Assembly (NCBI GenBank): GCA_943324565.2
Contig: CALPMC020000003.1
Coordinates: forward strand, 1-57,472
From: Chitinophaga pinensis
GTDB lineage: Bacteria; Bacteroidota; Bacteroidia; Flavobacteriales_D; Crocinitomicaceae
DNA: 57,472 bases
Reading direction: 5' to 3'
The notes beneath the pieces were generated by a model that was not told the DNA's origin, made no database searches, and worked only from the letters and a program-made list of their open reading frames with translations. A program made the position numbers and the translations under genes. Positions 17,584 through 25,993 of this stretch are shown piece by piece; positions within the stretch are counted from its first letter, which is position 1, and each line of letters starts with the position of its first letter.

Positions 17584-19420
17584 ATAATTCATCATCTTCG
17601 CCTTCTATATTTTTATCTCCTCGCAATACACGTATGCGTTTGCGTGCCTCGGCAGAAAACAAACTTCCTTTGTAATCAATTGCCAATCTACGGTAGAATT
17701 CCAACGCTTTTTCTTTATTTAATAAGACATTATCATTGATGTCAGCCATTCTGAAAAGGGCATCGTCAGCAAGAATATCTTGTCCGTGAAATTTCAATAA
17801 ATCTTCATAATAATCTAAAGCTTTTTCCCAATTTCCTTGCATTTCGTTTGCTTTTGCTTTTCTAAACAAGATTTCATCAGCTAAAGAGTGAAAAGGAAAA
17901 TTCAATTGGATGCTGTCAAACAATTGAAAAGCTTCTGGATATTTATGTTGTTCAATTAATAATTCAGCATTAGCGAACCAAGTCATTACGGTGTAATTGC
18001 TATCCAAACCAAAATTATCAGTAATAAAAACTGACAATTGCATCGCGTCATTAGCAATCAATCGCGATGTTGCTTCCTTTAAAACGTTCAACTGTCCTTG
18101 TGCGAAATCAAACTCGCCATCGAAATAAAACACGCGCGCATTTTTAAACTTTGCTTCTTCTCCAATGGATTCAAATTTAAAATCGGTGTCGATTTGCATG
18201 TATAATAGCGACGCCTCCCAAATATCTCCACCCAAGACGTGAACATCTGCGAGTTGCATTTTTAGTTGTGCTTTTTGGATATCTGTTAAACCAGGAGTTT
18301 GCATTAAATTCGTTAAAACCTCAATTGATTTTTCGGCTTTATTTGCATAGAATGCAAGAATGTGAGCGTATTCTATAATAATTGTAACACTTTGTCTGCT
18401 TTTACCAGTTTTTACAATCGCGTTTTCGTAATCCAATAAAGTGGCGTCAATTTCAGTTTGTGAGTAAGCTCTATTCGTTGTTAATTCAACGTATCTTGTA
18501 TTCAACAATGATTTCAGTGCTTCGAAATATATAGGCCCATTTTCTCCTAAGTTCATCACGTAATTGAAGCATTTTCTTGCGGAAGTGTAATCTTTGTTTT
18601 CAAGGCAAATTAGCCCTAAATCTTGAACTCGAAAACCATCATTTGAAGTACGTTTATCTAAAGCAACAACTTGCGTGTATGCACCTCCAAAATTTTTACT
18701 TTGCACAAAAAGCCAAACAATCATTTCTGAAAAAACAAGGTTGGAATTAGATTTTTGAGCCTTAAGTAATAAAGCCTCTTTTAAAAGGATAAAATCAGGT
18801 TCTTCACTACTAGACAATTTCATGCGTTGATTCATCGCTAGTTGGATGGATTCATACATCGTGGGTTGCGTTTCAACATAATCTAAATACTCTCGCACCA
18901 TTTCCGTTTTGTTTCCTGTTAGTGCATAATAATCAGCATATTGAAAATTGAAAGGGTAATAATTCGCTACTTTTCGGCCTTTGTCTAAGGTTAATTTTGC
19001 GTAATCAAATTTTCCTTTTGCGGCAAAAGCTTGGTAGGTTTGAATAATGACTGATGGATTGTTACCAACGTTTTCGACAATATCTTCATACGCTTTTTTC
19101 GCTTTAGTGGGTTCGTTGGTATCGTCGTAAAACTGACCTAAGATAACTTTCAATTCTAAATCTGTTTTATTATTCGCAATTTGTTTTTTAATCGTTTTCT
19201 CAGCTGTTTTAAAATCCTTTATTTGAACCAAACATTCTAAATAACGATTAAAATATACTTTGGTCGGGGTAGCGTTGTAAATTTTCTCGTAATAACCCGC
19301 TGCTTTGTCAAATTCACCATTAGAATAATAATGTTGTGCTAATTGGATATCTGTTTCTGTTTGCGAAAAGACAGAACTATAATTAATAAGAACGAAAACT
19401 ACGAGCAGAATTTGTTTCAT
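17582..19420 (-). CDS. exported TPR-repeat protein
   Basis: The 612-aa protein has a signal peptide (residues 1-19, SSVFS-Q) followed by helical repeats over nearly the full length. Clear TPR-like units include AQHYYSNGEFDKAAGYYEKI near 28-47, ECLVQIKDFKTAEKTIKKQI near 62-81 and YPEAFQLFDSIQ, WEKALDYYEDLLKFHGQ and KEALEFYRRL-like units near 490-590. The C-terminus is acidic. Such proteins act as periplasmic scaffolds; no enzymatic motif is seen. Its start overlaps the end of the upstream lipoprotein gene by 4 bp, so the two are translationally coupled and probably act together in the envelope. Confidence 0.82.
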   Translation of the reverse strand: MKQILLVVFVLINYSSVFSQTETDIQLAQHYYSNGEFDKAAGYYEKIYNATPTKVYFNRYLECLVQIKDFKTAEKTIKKQIANNKTDLELKVILGQFYDDTNEPTKAKKAYEDIVENVGNNPSVIIQTYQAFAAKGKFDYAKLTLDKGRKVANYYPFNFQYADYYALTGNKTEMVREYLDYVETQPTMYESIQLAMNQRMKLSSSEEPDFILLKEALLLKAQKSNSNLVFSEMIVWLFVQSKNFGGAYTQVVALDKRTSNDGFRVQDLGLICLENKDYTSARKCFNYVMNLGENGPIYFEALKSLLNTRYVELTTNRAYSQTEIDATLLDYENAIVKTGKSRQSVTIIIEYAHILAFYANKAEKSIEVLTNLMQTPGLTDIQKAQLKMQLADVHVLGGDIWEASLLYMQIDTDFKFESIGEEAKFKNARVFYFDGEFDFAQGQLNVLKEATSRLIANDAMQLSVFITDNFGLDSNYTVMTWFANAELLIEQHKYPEAFQLFDSIQLNFPFHSLADEILFRKAKANEMQGNWEKALDYYEDLLKFHGQDILADDALFRMADINDNVLLNKEKALEFYRRLAIDYKGSLFSAEARKRIRVLRGDKNIEGEDDEL

Positions 19421-19971
19421 TTTGTGGATTTAGTATTCTTTTTCAATAAGTCCATTGAGAAAGTGTAAAGCTCATTGTGGAGTTCAAAATAGGTTTTGAA
19501 AACGGATTCTTTTTGTTCCTTGTAGTCGTTTAACAGAACAGTTATCTTAGTGATTTTATCTTTTTCAAAAGTGATGTATTCTTCGTATTTATCGCGTTCA
19601 CCGTATCCATTTTCAATATCTGAGGATAAATTTTTTATCGCTTCACGTATTTCTAAAACACTTTTGTTGACTTTTCCATAAGCCTTGCCTAAAGGACCAA
19701 GAGCTCTTCGCATTCGTTTGTAGGCATCCATTTTTTTCCCTAATTCAATATCCACTTTATCCATGAATAAATTTTGTTTGATGCGCAACTCAACTGTGCT
19801 TGTGGAAAGTTTTAGTTCAGGCAAAGTATCGATTTTTTGTGTTATCAATTCTTTTTCCAACGAATCCAAAGTTTGATTCATTACGTCAATTTTGGCTAAT
19901 TGCTCTTTTTTTTGAAGGTCGGCACACGAGGTAAACAAACCAATTAATGCAACAAAAAATAATAGTCTCAT
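19417..19971 (-). CDS. coiled-coil lipoprotein, 184 aa
   Basis: The signal peptide MRLLFFVALIGLFTSC carries a lipobox with Cys16, followed by helical, charged sequence with heptad-like patterns (QKKEQLAKIDVMNQTLDSLE, LEIREAIKNLSSDIENG, YEEYITFEKDKITKI). It is probably lipid-anchored in the periplasm and forms a coiled coil. I do not recognise the family. It is the first gene of a two-gene unit with the TPR protein, whose ATG overlaps its stop by 4 bp; the pair is likely a lipoprotein-scaffold complex, which is inference only. Confidence 0.7.
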   Translation of the reverse strand: MRLLFFVALIGLFTSCADLQKKEQLAKIDVMNQTLDSLEKELITQKIDTLPELKLSTSTVELRIKQNLFMDKVDIELGKKMDAYKRMRRALGPLGKAYGKVNKSVLEIREAIKNLSSDIENGYGERDKYEEYITFEKDKITKITVLLNDYKEQKESVFKTYFELHNELYTFSMDLLKKNTKSTK

Positions 19972-20124
19972 GGTCTAAAATTAGGAATTTGTCTAAGGAT
20001 TAAAAAAACTCAGCACTTAAATTAACATTTATTTACCTCTCATTAACTGAAAGGCAAGCAAAAGTAATGAATTACAGTAAAGACAAACAAGGAATAAGTG
20101 TAAAACCAAACGGTTTACTTTGAT

Positions 20125-20481
20125 TTAGCGTTTCGAAATTTTATTGTGCGTTATAGTTCGTTGTAAATTACATTTAAAGCGATCAATTTCTGGATTGCGT
20201 GTTTTTGCGTGTTTTGTCTTGCAATTCTCAACACGTTCACGCCACAATTTATAGCTTGAAAATTTCAACTCTTTCTTCATGAGTTTTTTGACTTCCGCTT
20301 CTGACAAACCAAATTGAATTTTAATTGCGTCAAAAGTTGTTCGGTCTTCCCAAGCCATTTCAATGATTCGATCGATTTCAACTTCACTTAGCGTAGTTTT
20401 CGTTTCAACGCTTTCTTCTATATTTATGTAAGCCATCGGAGAAGGTAAATCGCTATAATGGCAATATTCGTCGTTTGTCAT
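20125..20481 (-). CDS. TIGR03643 family protein
   Basis: The 118-aa cytoplasmic protein contains the block LSEVEIDRIIEMAWEDRTTF (about 36-55), followed by DAIKIQFGLSEAEVKKLMKKELK and SSYKLWRERV, which I recognise as the TIGR03643/DUF2805 family. It looks like a small helix-turn-helix domain with a basic C-terminal tail, suggesting nucleic-acid binding, but the function is not established. An N-terminal 30-residue extension precedes the conserved block. It is divergent from mnmE, with an 82-bp shared promoter region. Confidence 0.85.
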   Translation of the reverse strand: MTNDEYCHYSDLPSPMAYINIEESVETKTTLSEVEIDRIIEMAWEDRTTFDAIKIQFGLSEAEVKKLMKKELKFSSYKLWRERVENCKTKHAKTRNPEIDRFKCNLQRTITHNKISKR

Positions 20482-20525
20482 ATTTTAAAAACAATCTAAA
20501 GCGGAAAAATGTTTGAACTGAATTT

Positions 20526-20559
20526 TTTGGAAAGTGAAGTTCTTTTTGAAGTAATTTTG
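20526..20559 (+). promoter_or_regulatory. mnmE promoter, near-leaderless
   Basis: TTTG at 20526-20529 and TAATTTTG at 20552-20559 with a 22-bp spacer match the Bacteroidota promoter. The mnmE ATG starts only 5 bp after the last G of the -7 box, so transcription would start at or within a few bases of the start codon. Confidence 0.7.
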
Positions 20560-20563
20560 CAAC

Positions 20564-21922
20564 ATGCCTCAAAACAACGATACTATTTGTGCTTTAGCAA
20601 CCCCAAACGCAATTGGTGCTATTGCCATTATACGTGTTTCGGGAATCAATTCTAAGCAGAAAACAGAACAATTCTTTAGTAAAAAAATATCTGACAAAGC
20701 TTCTCACACTATTCATTTTGGACTTTTTAAAACAGCGACAGGTGAAACAATTGATGAAGTTTTAATTAGCGTTTTTGATACCGGTAAAAGTTTCACAGGT
20801 GAAGAGAGTGTCGAAATTTCTTGTCACGCTTCTCCTTATATTCAGCAACAAATTCTAGAAACTTTAGTAAGTGCGGCGTGTCGTTTGGCTGAGCCAGGAG
20901 AATTCACAAAGCGTGCTTTTATGAACGGAAAGTTAGACTTGTCACAAGCAGAAGCTGTGGCGGATTTAATTGCTTCTCAATCCAAACAAGCACATCAAAT
21001 TGCCCTTCGTCAATTGCGAGGAAACTTCTCTCACGAACTACACGATTTGCGCGAAAAACTAATTCATTTCGCTTCATTGATTGAACTTGAATTAGACTTT
21101 GCAGAAGAAGATGTTGAGTTTGCCGACCGAACGCAATTGAAAGCTTTAGTGACAGAAGTATTACAAATTGTAAAACGTTTGGCTCAATCTTTTGCACTTG
21201 GAAATGCCTTAAAAAACGGCGTTCCAGTGGCGATTGTTGGTGCACCAAATACAGGAAAAAGCACTTTACTAAATCAATTATTAGGCGAAGACCGCGCAAT
21301 TGTATCGAATATTGCGGGAACAACGAGAGATGTCATTGAAGAAACATTGAATATTGATGGAATTCTTTTTCGATTAATTGACACAGCTGGAATCCGAGAA
21401 ACAACCGAAACAATCGAAGCTTTAGGTATTGAGCGTTCGCAACAAAAAATAGAACAAGCAAGCATTGTTTTATGTATGGCAGACGCAAGCAACCCAGAAA
21501 ATGTGGCGCAAGTTCAAGCTTGGCAAACGGATTTAATGGAGCTTCATCCCGACAAACAGGTATTATTAGTGCTGAACAAAGTTGACATCAACAGCATTGA
21601 AATAGAAAATAGCATAGCAATAAGCGCCAAAAAAGGATTGGGAATTGACCAATTAAAAAGTAAACTCGTAGCACTAATCATTGGAACTTTTGACTTACAA
21701 AGCGAAACAATTGTTGCCAATGCACGCCATCACGAAGCCTTACTGAAAACTGCAAGTGCACTCGAAAAAGCACAATACGATTTAGACAACGGAACTACGG
21801 GAGATTTCATCGCAATGGACATTCGAGAAGCGATGCGCCAACTCGGAAATATCACCGGAGAAATCCAAATTGATAAAGATTTGCTTGGGAATATCTTTAG
21901 TAAGTTTTGTATCGGTAAATAA
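20564..21922 (+). CDS. mnmE: tRNA uridine-5-carboxymethylaminomethyl(34) synthesis GTPase
   Basis: MnmE works with MnmG to add the carboxymethylaminomethyl group to wobble uridine 34 of certain tRNAs. The 452-aa protein shows the N-terminal tetrahydrofolate-binding domain (opening NDTICALATPNAIGAIAIIR and, near 110, PGEFTKRAFMNGKLDLSQAEAV), a helical domain, and an inserted GTPase domain with GAPNTGKST near 225, DTAGIRET near 271 and NKVD near 339. It ends in CIGK with the conserved C-terminal Cys. Its partner mnmG is 4 kb away on the opposite strand. Confidence 0.96.
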   Translation: MPQNNDTICALATPNAIGAIAIIRVSGINSKQKTEQFFSKKISDKASHTIHFGLFKTATGETIDEVLISVFDTGKSFTGEESVEISCHASPYIQQQILETLVSAACRLAEPGEFTKRAFMNGKLDLSQAEAVADLIASQSKQAHQIALRQLRGNFSHELHDLREKLIHFASLIELELDFAEEDVEFADRTQLKALVTEVLQIVKRLAQSFALGNALKNGVPVAIVGAPNTGKSTLLNQLLGEDRAIVSNIAGTTRDVIEETLNIDGILFRLIDTAGIRETTETIEALGIERSQQKIEQASIVLCMADASNPENVAQVQAWQTDLMELHPDKQVLLVLNKVDINSIEIENSIAISAKKGLGIDQLKSKLVALIIGTFDLQSETIVANARHHEALLKTASALEKAQYDLDNGTTGDFIAMDIREAMRQLGNITGEIQIDKDLLGNIFSKFCIGK

Positions 21923-22206
21923 TTATCGCAAATCAAAAATCTATTAATGAAAAGTGTAAAGCCCAATTTACTGTTGTTTTTGAAATATTAATTGTTGTTT
22001 TTTTGATGAATTATATCTTAGCTATGCATCCAACAGTTGAGGTAGATTTTTTAGGTAATTCAGGCTGATATTATGGCATTTAAATTCACTTAAAAACATT
22101 TAAATTTCATTAAATTTCAGTTAATTACTTCAAATATTCATTTCTATTATTAAAGAGTGGTAAGTTTGAATCTAACTTAAGAATAAGTAATAAATTTATT
22201 ATAAAT

Positions 22207-22300
22207 ATGAATCAAATACAATTGATTGCATTGGGGTTTAATTGTTTTTGAATCATGTGGTGGTTCAAACAAACCATCAAAAACAAAAGAAGACAAATAA
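22207..22300 (+). pseudogene. frameshifted remnant of a small lipoprotein gene
   Basis: From the ATG at 22207 the frame reads MNQIQLIALGFNCF and stops. A shift by one base around 22235-22249 opens a second frame reading LIVFESCGGSNKPSKTKEDK to a TAA at 22298-22300. The joined product would be a hydrophobic stretch followed by a lipobox-like ESC and a charged tail, typical of a Bacteroidota lipoprotein start. Only about 20 residues of the second frame remain, so the body of the gene is missing. Chance is possible for such a short stretch. Confidence 0.4.
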
Positions 22301-22302
22301 TC

Positions 22303-22342
22303 TACTATTTTTGATTTAATAATACTATTTTTGATTTAATAA
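22303..22342 (+). repeat. perfect tandem duplication of 20 bp
   Basis: The 20-mer TACTATTTTTGATTTAATAA occurs twice head to tail at 22303-22322 and 22323-22342 without a mismatch. It ends 9 bp before the ATG at 22352. Each copy contains TACTATTTTTG, which includes the -7-like TATTTTTG, so the duplication doubles a potential promoter element. Confidence 0.85.
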
Positions 22343-22351
22343 ATTAAGTTT

Positions 22352-23029
22352 ATGATAAGAATACTTATTTTGATAATCCTAAATTTCGGGTTTAATTACG
22401 TAGTTTATTCTCAGAACAAAGAAAATAATACTGAGAACCAATTCGTCGATTTTCCAATGAAGGGAGAATTTATTTATTATGATTTAAAACATACTACTAA
22501 TAATCTTAATCATGATTTGATTTTTTATTTTGACATGGATCAAAGTGATTTTTACAATAATTTTATAACTAAATCCTTTAATCTGTCAACAAATGCTTTT
22601 TCTAAAGGGACTCAATGTAACATTTCTCCTCCATTCCCAAGGGAAGCCGGAGAATTAAACATTAATTTACCAGCTGGAGTTGCACTACTTGACCAAAATT
22701 TGCTTTTTGCTCTTGTCACATGGAAAAAATTCAAAGTTAAAGAGACTATAGTTTCAGCAGTTGTCAAACTCGAAGTAACCAGTAAAAATTCATATTCACT
22801 GGTTTTTACTAATTTTTTAATTACTTATTATGGTTATGAAGGAGCTAAATGGAAATCTGAAACTTTAGATTTGGAGGTAGTTATTGGTGAATTAAAGCAA
22901 AGTGGAAAATTAGATGGAAAAATGTATGATAAAACCAATAAGAATATGCTTGAAATTCATAGGATAGTGAAGTCTATTGATGAGCTTTTCGAAACTGAAT
23001 TACTTAAAGCAATCAAAAGGGATAATTAA
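22352..23029 (+). CDS. hypothetical exported protein, 225 aa
   Basis: The sequence has a signal peptide (residues 1-20, ending VVYS-Q) and a mature part of mixed beta/alpha composition (KGEFIYYDLKHTTNN, LVFTNFLITYYGYEG, LDLEVVIGELKQSGK). No family is recognised. Base composition is more AT-rich than in the flanking housekeeping genes. The upstream region holds a tandem 20-bp duplication and a lipoprotein remnant. The frame continues in register after the stop, with two more open segments to 23137, so the present stop may be recent. It is probably a lineage-specific envelope protein. Confidence 0.55.
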   Translation: MIRILILIILNFGFNYVVYSQNKENNTENQFVDFPMKGEFIYYDLKHTTNNLNHDLIFYFDMDQSDFYNNFITKSFNLSTNAFSKGTQCNISPPFPREAGELNINLPAGVALLDQNLLFALVTWKKFKVKETIVSAVVKLEVTSKNSYSLVFTNFLITYYGYEGAKWKSETLDLEVVIGELKQSGKLDGKMYDKTNKNMLEIHRIVKSIDELFETELLKAIKRDN

Positions 23030-23137
23030 AAAAGAGTAAAAATTAAAGAAGATGCTAAAGATTAAGCAAGATATTTAGCGGTTACTTTATTTGAGATTGC
23101 CGTTTTTATTATGATTGCTGCTTATGTCGGTCTTTAA
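23030..23137 (+). pseudogene. in-frame continuation with a second stop, ending in a membrane-like helix
   Basis: Directly after the TAA of the 225-aa gene the same frame reads KRVKIKEDAKD, a TAA at 23063, then ARYLAVTLFEIAVFIMIAAY (and VGL) to a TAA at 23135. The last part is a convincing transmembrane helix. Either the upstream gene once ended in a C-terminal anchor and has acquired two stops, or a separate small membrane protein has decayed here. Nothing else is visible in 23138-23384 except a 14-bp perfect palindrome (TAACTTATAAGTTA) at 23165-23178. Confidence 0.35.
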
Positions 23138-23384
23138 AAGATTTTTTGCTTATTTAAAAGGAACTAACTTATAAGTTACTAAACATACCCATTAAAAAAT
23201 TTAAACCACCTTAAGTAATCGTTTTTGTACCTCAGGCATTTACAAAATAGATAAACAAAGGAAAGTTATATTTAGTATCGGGAAGTGAATCTTTGTTAAT
23301 CATTGCTATAAAAACAGACCTAGATTAATGACTCAACAATTTATTCCTAACTTAGAAGCTATTCATTTCTAAATTCATAGTACT

Positions 23385-23849
23385 ATGTCTAAAATTCTCA
23401 TTTTCGGTTTATTTTTAATCCTCAATTTTGGTGTGTTAGCGCTTGGTTCTTTGTTGATGGGCTCCAGTCCGATTGAAAATGAATGGTATGTGCATCTAAA
23501 CAAAGCACCTTGGACGCCACCAGGTTGGGTTTTCGGAGCGGCTTGGACAACGATTATGTTGTTGTTTACTATTTATTTGACCCTTCAGCAGAAGGAAAAA
23601 CTCACAAACAAAAGATTTATTTTTCTTTTTACATTACAGTTTTTAACAAACGTTCTCTGGAATCCAATTTTCTTCTACTTCCATTGGATGTTTCTTGGAA
23701 TGGTTGTTATATTTTTATTATTTGTTTCACTCGTTTTAATGCTCTATTATTTCAAATTAAGTAGTTGGAAATCAGTTTTTTTACTTCCTTATTTACTTTG
23801 GTTGACGGTTGCATTTTCACTTAATGCTTACGGTTGGTTTATGAATTAA
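23385..23849 (+). CDS. tspO: TspO/MBR family protein
   Basis: The 154-aa protein has five hydrophobic segments, near residues 3-22, 45-65, 77-97, 100-122 and 130-150, and the Trp- and Pro-rich loop LNKAPWTPPGWVFGAAWTTI (about 36-55), followed by NVLWNPIFF. These are hallmarks of the TspO/mitochondrial benzodiazepine receptor family, which binds porphyrins and other tetrapyrroles and takes part in stress and light responses in bacteria. Length fits the family. It is preceded by 247 bp without genes and appears to be transcribed alone. Confidence 0.93.
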   Translation: MSKILIFGLFLILNFGVLALGSLLMGSSPIENEWYVHLNKAPWTPPGWVFGAAWTTIMLLFTIYLTLQQKEKLTNKRFIFLFTLQFLTNVLWNPIFFYFHWMFLGMVVIFLLFVSLVLMLYYFKLSSWKSVFLLPYLLWLTVAFSLNAYGWFMN

Positions 23850-24296
23850 ATTGATTCTCTTGAAAAACACCTTTGTTATCAAATTCAACGTTTTTATTGT
23901 GAATTTTTAATTTGAGGCCAAATTTGAAAATAAAGACCTGTTAATTAACACGTTTTAATTTTTAATAAATATAAACCAAAAAAAAAGCCCCAAAACTAGT
24001 GTGCAAATTGCATTTCAGAACAAAAAAACATACTTTCAGAACATTATTTTATAAGGGGCAATCCTCTTAATTATATTTGCAGTGTGATTTGAGAGAGAAA
24101 TCATAATTCTTAAACGTTATATGAGTTTGGTTATCAAAACCTATTGCCGATTTACAAGATTTATCACCAACATCATTGCGTATCCTTCACCGAACTCTGT
24201 CTCTCTTAATTTACATCTAACAGCAATACGTTTTATTAGTAAAGATAAAGCAGTAATATTTTCTATATTTGTGTTTAAGCCTTTTTTGCGTTAATC
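23850..24296 (+). other. 447-bp gene-free stretch with direct repeats and a promoter; possible RNA or leader
   Basis: Two exact copies of TTTCAGAACA start at 24013 and 24034, 21 bp (two helical turns) apart, like a tandem operator. A TATATTTG promoter element follows at 24072-24079. Downstream, TGATTT and AAATCA around GAGAGAG form a small hairpin near 24087-24105. A 57-codon open frame (24121-24294) reads through the rest, but its composition (MSLVIKTYCRFTRFITNIIA...) is not protein-like. The stretch may encode a small RNA or a long leader for the lipoprotein gene. GCCCC near 23987 and GGGGC near 24055 could also pair over a long distance. Confidence 0.4.
24264..24271 (+). promoter_or_regulatory. 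-7 promoter element before the solute-binding-like lipoprotein
   Basis: TATATTTG matches TAnnTTTG and lies 25 bp upstream of the ATG at 24297. No exact TTTG is seen at the expected -33 distance, so the promoter is weaker or regulated. Confidence 0.45.
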
Positions 24297-25232
24297 ATGT
24301 TCAATAACTTTGCTTTTCTTATTACATTTCTAATACTATTTTTAGCGGGTTGTGGTATTGAAGAAGCAAAAATAAGCCACAAAAGTGAACTCGTAATTGC
24401 TTCCGATTTTTTAAAATCAAAAGACACTGTTTTATTTAGAAAATTTTCAACAGCTAACAATATTCATATAAAAATAAGATTTCTTAGTTCAGATTCGATT
24501 CAGAAAAGCCTAAAGAAAGATGGTTTTAATTCCAATTTTGATCTCGTTTTTGTAAAGTCGTTAGAATCTGTAAAAGACTTGCGTTCAACAACTTTTCATC
24601 ATTTATCTCTAAATTTCATCAAAGAATCGCTAACTAATTTTCGGTCGTTTCAAAATAACACATGGTTAGCTGTGGGACTTGATCCTTATGTTTTTTCTTA
24701 TGTTCCAGATACATTAGACGTTCCCACAAGTTATAAAGATCTTACCAAAAACTTCAATTATAGTTGCTTGAATCCATCTGAAAATGCTGTTTTTTTGGCA
24801 AACGTGAAGTATCTAACAAAAAAGAAACCAGGCTATTATACAAATTGGAAAAAACAATTTGAAGGAAATTATTTGCCCTTTAACAAGGGTACAGATAGCT
24901 TGCCTTCTAAGCAGTTTCTTTTACTTAAATATTCGAAATATTTAGAGAACCCAATTTTAAAAAAGAACAAAAGACGAACGATTAATTATACACTTGATAA
25001 CTCAGCGCTTTATGCTGATAGAAAGTGTATTGCTGTTGTTTTGGAAGCAAAAAACTTTAAAAATGCTTGTTTGTTTTTGAGTTTTCTCAACACAAAAAAT
25101 AAAAGCGGATTTTTCTACGAAAAAATAAAAGCTATTCCAATACTTCAAAAAAATGAGACCTATGAGTATGATAAAATTCATGGGATGAGAATTTTAATGA
25201 TTAAAGAAGACTCATTGCTTATGCATTTATAG
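24297..25232 (+). CDS. lipoprotein resembling a periplasmic solute-binding protein
   Basis: The 311-aa protein starts with a signal peptide and lipobox LAGC (Cys19). The mature part begins ELVIASDFLKSKDTVLFRKF, followed by a strand and NSNFDLVFVKS, which is the usual opening of type 2 periplasmic binding proteins of the Fe3+/spermidine kind (strand, helix, then a 'DLVF' strand that lines the ligand cleft). The central part has TWLAVGLDPYVFSYVPDTLD, fitting the hinge region where such proteins name the expected ligand-site residues. No ABC permease or ATPase is adjacent, so transport is uncertain. It could have become a sensor or an orphan binder. DUF4783 follows 46 bp later. Confidence 0.55.
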   Translation: MFNNFAFLITFLILFLAGCGIEEAKISHKSELVIASDFLKSKDTVLFRKFSTANNIHIKIRFLSSDSIQKSLKKDGFNSNFDLVFVKSLESVKDLRSTTFHHLSLNFIKESLTNFRSFQNNTWLAVGLDPYVFSYVPDTLDVPTSYKDLTKNFNYSCLNPSENAVFLANVKYLTKKKPGYYTNWKKQFEGNYLPFNKGTDSLPSKQFLLLKYSKYLENPILKKNKRRTINYTLDNSALYADRKCIAVVLEAKNFKNACLFLSFLNTKNKSGFFYEKIKAIPILQKNETYEYDKIHGMRILMIKEDSLLMHL

Positions 25233-25256
25233 CTGTATTTTAACATTTTACGGCAC

Positions 25257-25264
25257 TATTTTTG
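25257..25264 (+). promoter_or_regulatory. -7 promoter element before DUF4783
   Basis: TATTTTTG matches TAnnTTTG and ends 14 bp before the ATG at 25279, suggesting the DUF4783 gene has its own promoter. Confidence 0.45.
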
Positions 25265-25278
25265 GTAAAAACGCACTT

Positions 25279-25662
25279 ATGAATTCATTATTATCAATCA
25301 TTACGGGAATCCTTATTTTTTTCTATACGACTATTGAAGTTCCATACAATTCCATTCAAAAAGCAATGTCGGCAAACGATGCAAAGGCAATTGTTTTAAT
25401 GGGAAAAGATAAAGTATTGCTCAATATTCTTGGTAAAGAAGGTGCATACAATCATGCGCAAGCCGAAATGGTACTCAATGAGTTTTTTACAAAAAAACCA
25501 AAAGGAACATTTACTTTTGTTTTTAAAGGAAAAGAATCAGCTGATGGTGTTTTTACAATTGGTAAATATACTTTTGGTAAAGAATCATACCGGACAACCT
25601 TTCATTTCAGAGCAGAAAAATCTGAAGCAAAGATGGAAAGTCTTACTATTGAAAAGGAATAA
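25279..25662 (+). CDS. DUF4783 domain protein
   Basis: The 127-aa exported protein has a short hydrophobic N-terminus (1-17) and a single NTF2-like alpha/beta domain. The pattern IQKAMSANDAKAIVLMGKDKV, MVLNEFFTKKPKGTFTFVFKG and SYRTTFHFRAEK matches DUF4783, a Bacteroidota family of small periplasmic proteins of unknown role. Length fits. In other genomes it often lies next to nadC or housekeeping genes; here it lies between a lipoprotein and the convergent mnmG. Confidence 0.82.
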   Translation: MNSLLSIITGILIFFYTTIEVPYNSIQKAMSANDAKAIVLMGKDKVLLNILGKEGAYNHAQAEMVLNEFFTKKPKGTFTFVFKGKESADGVFTIGKYTFGKESYRTTFHFRAEKSEAKMESLTIEKE

Positions 25663-25993
25663 AATCAAATTCTTTTTTTTCGATTTTTGTTTCTCCTATT
25701 ACATTTAAATTTCAAGCTTCATTGTTACAGCGTTTTGATTTTGATTTACAAAACATAAAAAACTTTTTTTACAAAAATTTAGCTTCTGCTTAAAGTTAAT
25801 TTGATAACACAACTTGTTTACAAAAAAACTTGATTATAGATTTTTATTATATATAAAAATAAACCATAACATAAAACAATAACCATATAAAAACACACCT
25901 TTAATAAAGCGTTTTTAATAGGGTTTTACATTAAAAACAAGGTTTATAATAGGTTTGCGTTTGTTCATTTGTTAAATCGCTTTAAATTACGTT
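25663..25993. other. 331-bp AT-rich intergenic stretch between convergent genes
   Basis: No gene is visible. It is very AT-rich, with runs of T and A. The only structure is a 9-bp inverted repeat (GTTTTTAAT / ATTAAAAAC) with a 10-nt loop near 25911-25938, a weak candidate for ending the minus-strand mnmG transcript. No DnaA-box match is seen here. Confidence 0.5.

Noticed and set aside
24121..24294. 57-codon open frame before the solute-binding-like lipoprotein
   Set aside because: Composition is not protein-like, no domain is recognisable, and it overlaps a promoter element for the next gene. It is treated as part of a non-coding region.
25663..25993. Alternative replication origin in the AT-rich gap beside mnmG
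   Set aside because: It is AT-rich and close to parS, but I found no DnaA-box-like sequence there, unlike the 32143-32849 stretch.
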